A stretch of 64,000 nt of DNA from Streptomyces sp. 1-11 (GCF_007176755.1 NZ_BJTV01000007.1:368303-432302); one strand, 5' to 3'; shown: positions 33,996 to 42,941, numbered from the stretch's first letter. Notes: generated from the letters alone by a model not told the origin. Made by a program: numbers and translations.

Positions 33996-34412
33996 ATGAA
34001 GCACCTCGCGACCGTCCTCCTGGGCACCGGAGCGCTGCTGGCCGGCGGCCTGGTCACCGCGCCCTCGGCCTCCGCCGCCACCAGTTGCCTCGGTTCCTCC
34101 TGCAACGGCGTGAACCCCGGCAACACGACCTGTGCGAACGACGCCCGCACGGTGGCCGAGGGCTCCGGCCCGGTCACAGCCATGGAACTGCGCTACAGCC
34201 CCTCCTGCCGGGCGGCCTGGGGCCGCTTCAGGATCAGCGCCCCGTCCGGCTCCAAGATCGTGATCAAGAACAGCCAGGGAAAGCAGTACACGACGAACGG
34301 CAGCGGCCACTTCTACAGCGTCATGGTCAACGACAAGGACGTGAAGGCCTGGGCGTGCGGTACGTGGAAGGTCCAGGGCTCCTACGACACCGACTGCACC
34401 AGCAGCTACTGA
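33996..34412 (+). CDS. Secreted DUF2690 protein
   Basis: A 138-residue secreted protein. The signal peptide is about 1-27 (KHLATVLLGTGALLAGGLVT, cleavage after SASA). The mature part is DUF2690 with six cysteines: SCLGSSCNGVNPGNTTC, MELRYSPSCRAAWGRF and WACGTW...DTDC. It is the same domain as the outside part of the XRE regulator at 30574, with the shared LELR(Y/L)SP(S/R)C line. GGAAAGG precedes the ATG. It lies 246 bp after the wall-binding protein on the same strand. Its function is unknown. Confidence 0.85.
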   Translation: MKHLATVLLGTGALLAGGLVTAPSASAATSCLGSSCNGVNPGNTTCANDARTVAEGSGPVTAMELRYSPSCRAAWGRFRISAPSGSKIVIKNSQGKQYTTNGSGHFYSVMVNDKDVKAWACGTWKVQGSYDTDCTSSY

Positions 34413-34666
34413 CGGGCGGCGCCGCCCCCGGGCCGCGCGTCTCCGTCTGCGCCGCAGCCGGATCCGCGCGGTCGTCCCGCAGCCGTCCGACCGACTACGT
34501 AAGCCCAGCCGTCCGACCGACTGCGCAGGTCAAGGATGCCGCGGCCGGTCTGTGTCGATGACGTCCAGTACGCCTACGCCCGGCTGCTCCTCGCCTCTTG
34601 GACGCCGTTTTGCCGGAGCGGCAACAAGAGTGGCGTGACCGGGCCACGATGGGTGACGTTGGGCCC

Positions 34667-35347
34667 GTGACCGAGAACATCGCAGCGGGATCGCCCGCGC
34701 CTGACACTTCCTTGCCTGACGACGGATACGTCGGAGACCCCGCGGTGCGGGCGGAGTGGGACAACCGATACGCCGACCGACAACAGCTGTGGAGCGGCCG
34801 GCCCAACGGTGCGCTCGTGGCCGAGGTCGCCGGGCTCACGCCCGGGCGGGTGCTCGACGTCGGCTGCGGCGAGGGCGCGGACGCCGTCTGGCTCGCGCGC
34901 GGCGGCTGGGACGTGACCGCGCTCGAGGTCTCGGGCGTGGCGCTGGAGCGGGCTGCCGGGCACGCGCGGGACGCAGGCGTCGTCGTTCGCTGGGTGCACG
35001 CCGCGCTGACGGAAGCGGCGCTCCCGCCGGCCTCCTTCGACCTGGTCTCCGCGCAGTATCCAGCCCTGCTGCGCACCCCCGACGCCGCAGCCGAGCGAGC
35101 GCTGCTCGCGGCCGTCGCGCCCGGCGGCGTGCTGCTGCTTGTCCACCACGCGGGGATGGACACCCAGCAGGCGCACGACAGCGGCTTCGACCCGGCTGAC
35201 TACGTCTGGCCCTCGATGGTCGCCGCCCTGCTCACCGACGACTGGAAGGTCGAGGTGAACGAGCAGCGACCACGCGTGGCACCCGACGGCGGCGCCGGCG
35301 CGCACCATACCGACGACCTGGTGCTGCGTGCGCGACGGCTGCGCTGA
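34667..35347 (+). CDS. Class I SAM-dependent methyltransferase
   Basis: A 226-residue methyltransferase. Motif I is VLDVGCGEGADAVWLA, followed by the acidic residue of motif II in VTALEVSGVAL and the motif IV region SFDLVSAQYPAL. The N-terminal AVRAEWDNRYADRQQLWSG line is typical of a thiopurine-methyltransferase/tellurite-resistance-like subgroup. Family N-termini point to the GTG at 34667; an ATG at 34649 is possible. No operon partner. Substrate unknown. Confidence 0.83.
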   Translation: MTENIAAGSPAPDTSLPDDGYVGDPAVRAEWDNRYADRQQLWSGRPNGALVAEVAGLTPGRVLDVGCGEGADAVWLARGGWDVTALEVSGVALERAAGHARDAGVVVRWVHAALTEAALPPASFDLVSAQYPALLRTPDAAAERALLAAVAPGGVLLLVHHAGMDTQQAHDSGFDPADYVWPSMVAALLTDDWKVEVNEQRPRVAPDGGAGAHHTDDLVLRARRLR

Positions 35348-35432
35348 GCCACTCCACTCACAGCAGGCCCGACACCGGCCACCCAGTGCGGGCGAGGTCG
35401 GGGGCCGGGGGCGTTTTTTCGTTAGTCACCCT

Positions 35433-35585
35433 GAGCGACTCATCGACGAACACGGTGACATCGCCTGGCGCACCCGCAGCACACTCTGGGGAGCAACGGC
35501 ATGGGCGGACAACAGCACCACCTATACGCCCCTGCGCCTTCCGGGCCAGTACTACGACCCGGAAACCGGCCTGCACTACAACTAC
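35433..35585 (+). pseudogene. Rhs core C-terminal fragment
   Basis: One frame encodes RLIDEHGDIAWRTRSTLWG and then LRLPGQYYDPETGLHYNY, the conserved end of Rhs/YD-repeat cores that precedes the toxin tip. There is no start and nothing of the long core before it. A decayed remnant of an Rhs toxin-delivery gene. Confidence 0.75.
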
Positions 35586-35611
35586 TGCCGCAGGGGCGGG
35601 AGCTGTGTCCC

Positions 35612-36475
35612 TCAGTCCTCGAACGCGTACGTCGCGAAGTCCGCGACCCCTCGGTAGCCGAGCCGTTGGTACAGCGCGTTGCTCGTCGGATTCGCCAGGT
35701 CCGTGAAGAGGAGCACCTCCGTCGCGCCCCGCTCCAGGGCGGCACGGCTCACCTCGGCCGTCACCGCGCCCGCGTAACCGCGGCCCCGCAGGTGCGCCGG
35801 GGTGTAGACAGGGGCTACCCGCACCTGGCCGGCGATCTCCGGAGTCGCGCCCGCCATGGAGACGGGGGTGCCGTCGGGGGCCTCCCAGAGGGTGATGCCG
35901 CCGTAGGCGAGACGGGCGTCGGCCCACTCGCCCGGTTCCCTGCCCATGCGCAGACCCGCCGCCACGACGAACTCGTCGTGCCAGCGCATCAGCAGCTCCC
36001 GATCACCGGGCCCGGCGACCCGTGCCCGGCCGGCCGGCGGCGGTTCGGGTACGGCCAACTCGACCAGCCGATACAGGCGCTGGCGTGCATCGAGGACGGC
36101 CGTCACCCCGGTGCGCAGCGGCCACGCGTCGGCGAAGGCCTCGGCCGTGTCCCGTTCGGCGCTGATGCGGGTCACCGGGTGCCGCAGGTCGGCTAGGCGC
36201 TCCGCCAGGGCCATGGCGTCCTGGGCGGCGAGCGGGGTGAGGCTGAGGGCCTGGGGCGGGGTGTGGAACAGGACCGCCCGTACGCCGCCCCGGGCGTCCT
36301 CGAGCGTGCCGAAGAGCGGGGCTCCGTCGCCGTAGACGTGCAGCCCCTGCCGGCGCAGCATGTCCGTCACGGTCAGGGGGACGGTGTGCAGGGCCGGCCG
36401 GGAGCGCAGGAAGCCGGTGCCGCGGGTGAGGAAGTCGTCGAGGTCGTGGGTGAGGTGCCAGGCAGCGAGATCCAT
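35612..36475 (-). CDS. GNAT-family N-acetyltransferase
   Basis: A 287-residue protein whose C-terminal half is a GNAT domain. VAPVYTPAHLRGRGYAGAVTAEVSRAALE carries the RGRGYA acetyl-CoA loop, and VLLFTDLANPTSNALYQRLGYR is motif B. The N-terminal half (LHTVPLTVTDMLRR, FGTLEDARGGVRAVLFHTPP) is the partner domain of this two-domain subgroup. The ATG at 36475 gives the family N-terminus MDLAAWHLTHDLDDFL. It probably acetylates a small molecule or protein N-terminus; the target is unknown. Confidence 0.85.
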   Translation of the reverse strand: MDLAAWHLTHDLDDFLTRGTGFLRSRPALHTVPLTVTDMLRRQGLHVYGDGAPLFGTLEDARGGVRAVLFHTPPQALSLTPLAAQDAMALAERLADLRHPVTRISAERDTAEAFADAWPLRTGVTAVLDARQRLYRLVELAVPEPPPAGRARVAGPGDRELLMRWHDEFVVAAGLRMGREPGEWADARLAYGGITLWEAPDGTPVSMAGATPEIAGQVRVAPVYTPAHLRGRGYAGAVTAEVSRAALERGATEVLLFTDLANPTSNALYQRLGYRGVADFATYAFED

Positions 36476-36771
36476 GCCGGCATGGTCCCGGTCGGACTGG
36501 CGGCCATGAAACCGGTTTTCCGTCCGGCGGCAGGGCCGGCACACGGGCGGGTGCCGGGTGGGTCGCGCTGTCCATCCCCTGCCGGTCAGGGCAGGGGCCT
36601 CGCGGAGGTAGGCGGGCAGGGCTCGGCGGATGGACGGATCCGCTTTCCAGCCGGGGCCGAACCTCATCGGCTGCACCTCGTGGGACGAGGACGGCCACGC
36701 CTACACCTTCCGGCACATCGGAAGGCGGCTCGTAGGACGAGCGCTCGCGAAAGGGCTGGTATTACTGGGGC

Positions 36772-37149
36772 ATGCAGGAAGAGACCGCACGCTCCGCGAT
36801 CGACACGTTCATCTCCGCGTTCAACGCCTCGGACGACAGCTATGTGACTGCCCTGCTCTCCCAAGCCCTGACCTCAGACGTGGTCTTCTGGGGACCGTTG
36901 GGTCGCAGCGAAGGAATCGCGGCGGTCGAGCAGTTCGTGCTGGACATCCGGCGCCACCCGGCGGGGACCGGCACGATGGTGCGCTGCTCAGCGGTGGACA
37001 TGCCGGACGAATGGGCCCGGTACCGGTGGGTCTTCACCACGCCTGACGGAGGCCCCCGCCTGGCGGGAACGGACATCGTCCATCTGCGACGGAGCCTTAT
37101 CGACCAGGTCATCGTCTTCGCGGGGGAGATCGAGCCGTCCGCCTCCTGA
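36772..37149 (+). CDS. SnoaL/NTF2-like protein
   Basis: A 125-residue protein with the NTF2-like fold: a helix pair ARSAIDTFISAFNASDDSYV, then strands SDVVFWGPLGRSEG, EWARYRWVFTTPDG and HLRRSLIDQVIVFAGE. These cone-shaped proteins act as small isomerases, hydrolases or binding domains. It is monocistronic with a weak ribosome site (TTACTGGGGC). Function not assignable. Confidence 0.75.
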   Translation: MQEETARSAIDTFISAFNASDDSYVTALLSQALTSDVVFWGPLGRSEGIAAVEQFVLDIRRHPAGTGTMVRCSAVDMPDEWARYRWVFTTPDGGPRLAGTDIVHLRRSLIDQVIVFAGEIEPSAS

Positions 37150-37329
37150 GCCATCCTTCTGCCGCTGTCCTTCTCCCCCTCAACTTGCCCTTCGGCGTTC
37201 GGGGGCTGCGGTTCGCGGTTGGTCAGGCTGCGGTGTCGAGGGGGCGTCCGCCGCGGCGGACCGACGCGGACCTCGACGGGGTTGGCCCGGAGGCGTAGGT
37301 CGCAGTCCAGTGCCCAGGGGCGGTTCCAG

Positions 37330-37440
37330 TCCGGCCTGCGCAACCTGCCCCTGCACCACATCGCGCAGAACACGGTCTGGCTGTAGATCCTCCAGATCGC
37401 GCTTGAGCTGCTCTGCCTGGATGGCCTGCCCACCAACAAC
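37330..37440 (+). mobile_element. IS1380-family transposase fragment
   Basis: The + strand encodes GLRNLPLHHIAQNTVWL, a stop, then ILQIALELLCLDGLP. This is the C-terminal line of IS1380 transposases (LRNLPF..FAQN..WL.I..LA.DLLAW). It carries an in-frame stop and lacks the rest of the element, so it is dead. Confidence 0.65.
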
Positions 37441-37454
37441 CACGGAAAGCAAAA

Positions 37455-37481
37455 CGGTCCACCGACCCCATCGGCGGACCG
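37455..37481 (-). terminator. Rho-independent terminator after the CAP gene
   Basis: CGGTCCACCGA (37455-37465) and TCGGCGGACCG (37471-37481) pair with one mismatch around CCCCA. Read leftwards the hairpin is followed by TTTTGCTTT, a proper T tract. It lies 17 bp past the stop codon of the - strand CAP gene. Confidence 0.8.
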
Positions 37482-37497
37482 TCATGCAAGGTCGAGG

Positions 37498-38475
37498 CTA
37501 AATGAAGTCCTGGGTGAGATAATAGAAATTCGCATCCCGGCCAGAACCGTCAGGTGCTTTACCGTGACCAACGGAGAAACCTATGCCGGTCGCCTTGAAG
37601 GCACAGTTGAGCAGTGTTCCCTTATGGGCAGCATCACTCATCCACGAGTCAAGTACGGCCTGTAGTGCGGGTGGAGCATTCCCGGTGGCCCACTGCATGG
37701 CTACGTTTTCTTGCCCCGTGGCGCCTGTTGCCCACTTGATCCGCTCAGTTGGCAAGCTGCCGTTGGAACCGTAATGCCCCGGCCAGCCGTCGGGAGTGAG
37801 CTTGTTCCAGAGGCCCGGATGTTCAGCAAGGTCTTGGCTGTGAGCTTGCGCGAGACCGTCCAGACGCAAGTCAATCTGCAGGTTGCTTGCGCAGGGCCGC
37901 GGTTGGTGCTGGCGCGTCATGTTGACCAGATCGAAAATCTGGTGCCTTTCCGAAGTGCCGACGTCCGAAGGGAAGCCCCAGTGCGGAAGGACAAAACGGA
38001 AGTCGTCGGGCCGGGCTTCATGGGCGTTGCTGTCCTGCGGGCACCGACCCTCAGGGCCTCGTTCACTTCCTTCGAAGAACATGCCAAAGCACTTCCAGCA
38101 AAATCGCCAGCCCGCCTGTGACCATGGGGCCTCTTGCACGTTGCAAGGGAGATGGAATGTGAAGCTCTGGGATGGCGGTTGCGCCTGATGGGGATTGTTA
38201 TCCTTCGGGCATCGCCCCTGAGGTCCCGGCTGATCTGACTCCCAGAACATTCCCCAGCACTTAACGCAGAAGCGCCAATGCGACTGAGTGAAGGGGAGGT
38301 CCGTATCGTGGGGGAGGTAGAAATTGAAGCCCTGCGCTTCGTGAGCCCCGCCAGCAGGGCAACTGCCCTTGGGCCCAGATGGCTCCCCCTGGTAGAACAA
38401 CCCCCAGCACTTACGGCAAAAGCACCAGGCTTCCTGACCAGACCGGCTGGACACGAGTCCGTCTAGAGGCGGCAT
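37498..38475 (-). CDS. CAP-domain protein with three CCCH repeats
   Basis: A 325-residue protein. Residues 17-165 hold three copies of a ~55-residue unit of the form W-x-F-C-x2-C-x15-C-x5/6-H: C20/C23/C39/H45, C70/C73/C89/H96 and C126/C129/C145/H152. Each unit also has GP.G.CP and ends F.F.LP, and each could bind one zinc. Residues ~175-325 form a CAP/SCP (PR-1-like) domain (FDLVNMTRQHQPRPCASNLQ, GLAQAHSQDLAEH, WATGATGQENVAMQW, LLNCAFKATGIGFSVG). No signal peptide is visible, which is odd for CAP proteins. AGGAAGGTGAAG precedes the ATG. It is transcribed alone and ended by a strong terminator. Function unknown. Confidence 0.8.
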   Translation of the reverse strand: MPPLDGLVSSRSGQEAWCFCRKCWGLFYQGEPSGPKGSCPAGGAHEAQGFNFYLPHDTDLPFTQSHWRFCVKCWGMFWESDQPGPQGRCPKDNNPHQAQPPSQSFTFHLPCNVQEAPWSQAGWRFCWKCFGMFFEGSERGPEGRCPQDSNAHEARPDDFRFVLPHWGFPSDVGTSERHQIFDLVNMTRQHQPRPCASNLQIDLRLDGLAQAHSQDLAEHPGLWNKLTPDGWPGHYGSNGSLPTERIKWATGATGQENVAMQWATGNAPPALQAVLDSWMSDAAHKGTLLNCAFKATGIGFSVGHGKAPDGSGRDANFYYLTQDFI

Positions 38476-38529
38476 GGTCTTCACCTTCCTAGGTGAGTTC
38501 CGCGTGCGTGCCGTTACTAGCAACGGTAC

Positions 38530-39238
38530 GTGACGTACCGGTGGTTCGCGAGTCGACTGCTGCGCCGCGCGGATCCCTATGGCGGCGAACACGAGTGGAC
38601 CTACGACGGCGAAGGTAAGGTGCTCACCCGCAGCACCCCCGACGGCGGGCGGACGGTGTACGAGTACGGCGCTTTTCGACCGCCTGACGGCGCGAACGGA
38701 ACCGGACGGCGCCCGTTACGAGTTCGGGCACGACATCGAGTTGCGGCTGCGTCAGGTAACCGATCCGCGGGGCCTGACACCTGGACGTACACCTACGATC
38801 CAGGCGGCCGGCTCATCTCGAGACCGACTTCGACGGCAGTACGCAGCAGTACGCCTACGACGCGGCCGGTCAACTGACGGCCCGTACCAACGCTGCCGGC
38901 CAGACGGTGCACTATGTCTACGCCGCCGTCGGTCAGCTCGCCCGCAAGACGTGGGCGGGGCGGTGACGGCGTATGAGCACGATGTCTTCGACGAGCTGAC
39001 GCGCGCGGTGGGTCCGGACTCGACCATGACCCGGCTGCGGGACCGGTCTCCTGCGGTCGGAGACCGTCAACGGTCACACGATGACTCTAGGCTACGACGA
39101 ACTGGGTCGTGTCGTACGCCGTGCGACGCCCACCGACGCGGCCAGCGAGCGGAGTTACGATCCGACGGGCTCTATGTCCCGGCTCACGGCGTCAGGACGC
39201 ACACTGATCTTCCGCAATTACGACACCGGTCAGCATCA
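38530..39238 (+). pseudogene. Decayed Rhs/YD-repeat gene
   Basis: Rhs repeats continue through all three frames: RADPYGGEHEWTYDGEGKV, then TDPRGLT, a YAYDAAGQLTARTNAAGQTV-like stretch, YEHDVFDELTRAVGPDSTM and, further on, LGYDELGRVVRRATPTDAAS and FRNYDTG. Several frameshifts separate them and no toxin tip or start is present. The piece represents the middle of an Rhs core. It lies downstream of the C-terminal Rhs scrap at 35433, the reverse of gene order, so the two are not one gene split by an insertion. Confidence 0.78.
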
Positions 39239-39407
39239 GCCCGCGAGTGGCGGTCGCCACCGAAGTCCCACGGCTGAGGGCTTCGAGAGGCTGGAGGCGT
39301 GGGCGGATCCGCGCGCCCTGGACCAGGACGCCGAGGGCTACCGCGCGATGGACGAGCGCCGCGCGGTCAAGGCCCTCCTGGAGCCCCGACCGCGCGGCCG
39401 CGGGGGA

Positions 39408-39950
39408 TTACTGCCCGACCGGATTGAGGTAGGTGCCCGGGTGGGTGGCGCCGTCCTGCTTCAGGATCTGGCCGCCGAACGGCCACTTCAGGGTGAAGTG
39501 CTTTGTCTCGTTCGGCGGGGTGACCAGGAACGTCGCGGGGACGAACTTCTCCTTCTGCGGCGTGGACCTGGCAACGGGGAGCAGATTGATGCTGAAGTCC
39601 GTCGTGTCCCCCCGCCCCAGGGTGATCTTCGTGGGCCTCTTGGCCGAGCGCACCAGGGACCAGGTGCCGTCGGTCCTCTGGGCGCCGACCATGTCGACAC
39701 CGGCGAAGCCGGACAGGGTGCAGGTGCGGTTGCTGATGTTGGTGAACCAGATGAACGCCTGCGTCTGCTTCCCGGTCTGCCCCATCTCCGGCTTCGCGTC
39801 GTCCCTGGTGGCGAAACCGGCCTTCAGGTCGGCGGTGTGGCAACGCGTCGGCGCGGCCTTGGTGGTGGCGGCCGAGGCCGGGACGGCGGCGACGGCGGTG
39901 CTGGCGGCGACGATCGCCGCAAGGGCCACGGCGGCCATTTTGGTCTTCAT
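39408..39950 (-). CDS. Secreted DUF4232 protein
   Basis: A 180-residue secreted protein. The signal peptide is about 1-28 (KTKMAAVALAAIVAASTAVA, cleavage after ASA). The DUF4232 domain has the paired cysteines of RCHTADLKAGF and SNRTCTLSGFAGVDMV, followed by an Ig-like strand pattern ending FGGQILKQDG. GAGGGGAACC precedes the ATG at 39950. DUF4232 proteins are abundant in Streptomyces secretomes and their function is not known. Monocistronic. Confidence 0.87.
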   Translation of the reverse strand: MKTKMAAVALAAIVAASTAVAAVPASAATTKAAPTRCHTADLKAGFATRDDAKPEMGQTGKQTQAFIWFTNISNRTCTLSGFAGVDMVGAQRTDGTWSLVRSAKRPTKITLGRGDTTDFSINLLPVARSTPQKEKFVPATFLVTPPNETKHFTLKWPFGGQILKQDGATHPGTYLNPVGQ

Positions 39951-40111
39951 GACGTGTTCGGTTCCCCTCGAATACGACTCGGTGCGCGAGGTCAGTGCGC
40001 ACCCACGCACCTGTAGACGTTGGATGTCGGGCGGCGGTTCGTTGCGCCGGCCAACCTTTTCGGCCGCGCACGGTGGGGCAATGGCAGCCGTGAAGGCGGC
40101 GGCGCGACTGT

Positions 40112-40267
40112 ATGAGCAGGTTGAGCCCGCTGGAGTCCGTCTTCCGGTATCAGGGAGCGCCGTCAGCGCCCAGGACACGCGGCGCCCGTGTGGCGGGCGA
40201 AAACGGCGTGCAGTTCACCGAGCAGGGCACGGCATACACCCACCTCAGCATGCTCTTGATGGAGTGA
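40112..40267 (+). CDS. Possible 51-residue ORF or 3' gene remnant
   Basis: ATG at 40112 opens MSRLSPLESVFRYQGAPSAP..., ending FTEQGTAYTHLSMLLME and stop. The second half has natural protein character, but no ribosome site precedes the ATG. It may be the surviving 3' end of a longer gene. Weak. Confidence 0.2.
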   Translation: MSRLSPLESVFRYQGAPSAPRTRGARVAGENGVQFTEQGTAYTHLSMLLME

Positions 40268-40423
40268 CCTCATGTGACAGTTCTCTGTTGTGGGCGGGTG
40301 TTCATGTGCTGCGGCGGGTCCAAGGCGGTGGCCGACGTCAGGTGCAGCACTGTGGAGAACCCGAGGACGGGACCTCCGGGTGACTGGATGGTTCGCCGCA
40401 CGTGCCGTTCATAGCGTTGCCTC

Positions 40424-41622
40424 ATGTCGATCACGCTGAGTCGGATCAGTCGTCGTACAGTGGCCGCGTTCGCTGTCGCTCTTCTGACGCTGTTTGTTCC
40501 GGCAGTATCCCTGGCGGCGCCCTTTGATCGCCTGTCCCAACTGCAGCGCGATGCCGACGCCCTGCGGGACGACGGCGTCACGGGCGTATCGGTGACATTG
40601 GAGACGCCTCACGGAGTGCGGACAGTCCGCAGCGGGGTCGGCGATCTCAGCACCGGGCAGCCTGTGGCCGCGGACGGGTACGTGAGGATCGGCAGCGCCA
40701 CGAAGACGTTCGTCGCGGTCGTACTGCTCCAGCTCGTCGGTGAAGGCCGCCTGTCGCTGGACGACACGGTGGACGCGTGGCTGCCTGGCCTGGTCCGCGG
40801 CCACGGTAATGACGGGCGCCGGGTCACTTTGCGCCAACTGCTTCAGCACACCAGCGGGCTGCCCGACTACATCGGCGACGTCGTCCCCGACCTCAGCGCG
40901 GTCGGGTATCGCGCGAACCGCTGGGCCACCTACACCTCCCGGCAGCGTGTGGCCCTCGCGATGCAGCATGCGCCGTCCTTCGCACCCGGTTCTGGCTGGG
41001 AGTACTCCAACACCAACTACGTTCTCCTGGGCATGGTCATCCAAGCGGTCACGGGCCATTCATGGGAGTACGAGGTCCGGGCCAGGATTCTTCGTCCGCT
41101 GCGGCTCACCCGCACTCTCACACCCGGCAACTGGCCGTTCCTGCCCGGCCCTCATGCCCGGAACTACCAGCAGTTCGAGCCGGGTGGTGCCGTGACCGAC
41201 ACCACGATCGCCTACCTGCCCTTCGACGCCGACGCCGACGGGTCGGTGATCAGCACGAACACCGACACCAACAGGTTCTTCACGGCACTGGTGCAAGGCA
41301 GGCTTCTGGCCCCCACCCAACTGGCCGAGATGCAGCGCACCTTCGAAGTCCCCGCGACCGCGGCTTCCCACCGGGCACGCGCGACGGGCTCGGCCTGTTC
41401 TGGACACCACTGTCCTGCGGCGGCGGATACTGGGGGCACAGCGGCGACGGATTCGGCTACCTGGTATGGCCTGCCACGACTTCGGACGGCCGGACCACCA
41501 TCACGGTCTCCTTGCACAGCCGACCAGGAGACGAAAGCAGCGCCACTCGGCAGCACCAGGACGTCACGACTCTCGTCGATCACGCACTGTGCTCCGCTCG
41601 CCGGTCGCCGACGTCCATATGA
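40424..41622 (+). pseudogene. Frameshifted serine hydrolase (beta-lactamase/DD-peptidase fold)
   Basis: A secreted serine hydrolase of the class C beta-lactamase/D-Ala-D-Ala carboxypeptidase family. The signal peptide is about 1-31, the nucleophile motif S91-A-T-K94 and the Y194-S-N196 motif. After VPAT (about 41355-41362) the frame shifts by one base. The correct continuation GLGLFWTPLSCGGGYWGHSGDGFGYLV, holding the third motif HSGDG, is in the next frame and ends at 41622. The original frame runs on into junk to 41698. One G missing from an expected GGCGGC would explain it. Unless this is a sequencing error, the enzyme lacks its third catalytic motif and is dead. Confidence 0.82.
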
Positions 41623-41714
41623 ACAGCACCCACCGCCCAGGCTGATCGATGTCGCTGCGACGAACCCGCGCTCGACGACTACGACAGGCACTACCTGATG
41701 GGATGAGGTGAGAC

Positions 41715-42191
41715 GTGCCTGTGCCCCGTTGTCCGCAGGTGCTTTGCCTGCTGCACTGGCACGGTGAGCCCCCCTACGGGCTGACCGCGCTGGGCATCGC
41801 CCCGGACCGGCTGACCGAGGCGGAGGAGAAGGCCGCGGCGGCCCTGGCCGACTTGGACCTCCCCGCCTCGTGGGCGGACGCGGACCCGGCATTGCGGCGG
41901 CTCCTCGTCGCCGCGTGCCGGTCGGTCCCGACGGCGGGCCTCTGGCACGTCACGGACGACCGTCCGGCCCTCACCGAGGACCGCGCCCGGTACGACTGTC
42001 TGCGTGCGCTGATCGCAGAGTGGCCCGGCACCGAGCCTCTGCTGACCGAGGAGGCCGACCGGCTGCCGGGGTTGACCGCCGTCGCCCGGCTGACCGCCCT
42101 GGTCTGCCGGATGCCGCCGGAGGTGTGGCTGGAAGCCGAGGAGGACCTCCTCGACATCTATGACACCTACACGGTCGGCACCCTGCCATAG
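41715..42191 (+). CDS. Hypothetical protein
   Basis: A 158-residue soluble, acidic, Leu/Ala-rich protein starting at GTG with GAGGTGAG upstream. Segments GEPPYGLTALGIAPDRLTEA and LPASWADADPALRRLLVAAC are helical, and the C-terminus is very acidic (WLEAEEDLLDIYDTYTVGTL). Coding bias is strong, so the gene is real. I do not recognise the family. No operon partner. Confidence 0.7.
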   Translation: MPVPRCPQVLCLLHWHGEPPYGLTALGIAPDRLTEAEEKAAAALADLDLPASWADADPALRRLLVAACRSVPTAGLWHVTDDRPALTEDRARYDCLRALIAEWPGTEPLLTEEADRLPGLTAVARLTALVCRMPPEVWLEAEEDLLDIYDTYTVGTLP

Positions 42192-42270
42192 CAGCAAACT
42201 CAGCCGGACGAGGAAGAGGCCTGGCATCCTGGGCGTATTCGGGACGTCAGGCCGTTCGTTCGCTGCCTTG

Positions 42271-42876
42271 CTACCGGGCCCTTGGGCCGGGGGCGGGCGG
42301 GGTGCGTGGTCGCAGGCGCTCTCCCTGCGGTCCGAACATGATCAAGTACTCGACGGGGCCGCCGGGGCCGGCGTTCGCGACCCCATGGGGATTGCGGGTG
42401 TCGAACTCGGTGACGTCCCCGGCACTCAGGACGAGGTCCTGGTCGCCGAGTGCGAGCCACAGCCGCCCGTACAGGACGCAGAGCCATTCCCAGCCGTCGT
42501 GGGAGGCCTGCCGGGGACGCGCGGGCGGCTCCTGGACGGCGGGTAGGACGTGTTTGTGGGCGTGCAGGCCCCCGACGTACCGGGTCAGCGGCAGCACCGC
42601 CTTGTCGTCGCCGAAACGCTGGAGCGCGGAGGTGCGGGGCTCGGCGGCCGGAGCGGTGCCGGCCAGCTCGTCCAGAGAGACGCCGTACTCCTTCGCCAAC
42701 CGCAGCACCACTTCCAGGGTGGGTTTGCGTCGGCTGGTCTCGATCCGCGACAGCGTGCTCGGGGAGATGCCCGTCGCGCAGCTGACGCCGGTGAGCGTGG
42801 AGCCGCGGTGTTCGCGTGCGGCCCGCAGCCGGGGGCCCATCGCCGCCAGTGTGTCGGCCAGGTCGTCGCCTGTCAC
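42271..42876 (-). CDS. XRE-family regulator with C-terminal cupin
   Basis: A 201-residue regulator: a helix-turn-helix at about 15-70 (LRAAREHRGSTLTGVSCATG, SPSTLSRIETSRRKPTLEVV) and a cupin sensor at about 105-185 (HDGWEWLCVLYGRLWLALGD, LSAGDVTEFDTRNPHGV). The GTG at 42876 is preferred. A longer frame continues upstream into the promoter region without family character. It is divergent from an epoxide hydrolase across 143 bp containing a TTGCCA-GAG-TGGCAA palindrome, so control of that gene and itself is likely. Ligand unknown. Confidence 0.86.
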   Translation of the reverse strand: MTGDDLADTLAAMGPRLRAAREHRGSTLTGVSCATGISPSTLSRIETSRRKPTLEVVLRLAKEYGVSLDELAGTAPAAEPRTSALQRFGDDKAVLPLTRYVGGLHAHKHVLPAVQEPPARPRQASHDGWEWLCVLYGRLWLALGDQDLVLSAGDVTEFDTRNPHGVANAGPGGPVEYLIMFGPQGERLRPRTPPAPGPRAR

Positions 42877-42926
42877 TTGCTCTGCCCCCTTACGGACGTG
42901 CCGCTCCACCGTCCTGTCATGCAAGT

Positions 42927-42941
42927 TTGCCAGAGTGGCAA
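42927..42941. promoter_or_regulatory. Candidate XRE operator
   Basis: TTGCCA (42927-42932) and TGGCAA (42936-42941) are perfect arms around GAG, midway between the divergent XRE and epoxide hydrolase genes. The size suits an XRE dimer. Binding is inferred. Confidence 0.5.

Noticed and set aside
35433..39238. One Rhs gene interrupted by an insertion
   Set aside because: The C-terminal piece lies upstream of the mid-core piece on the same strand, so they cannot be parts of one interrupted gene.
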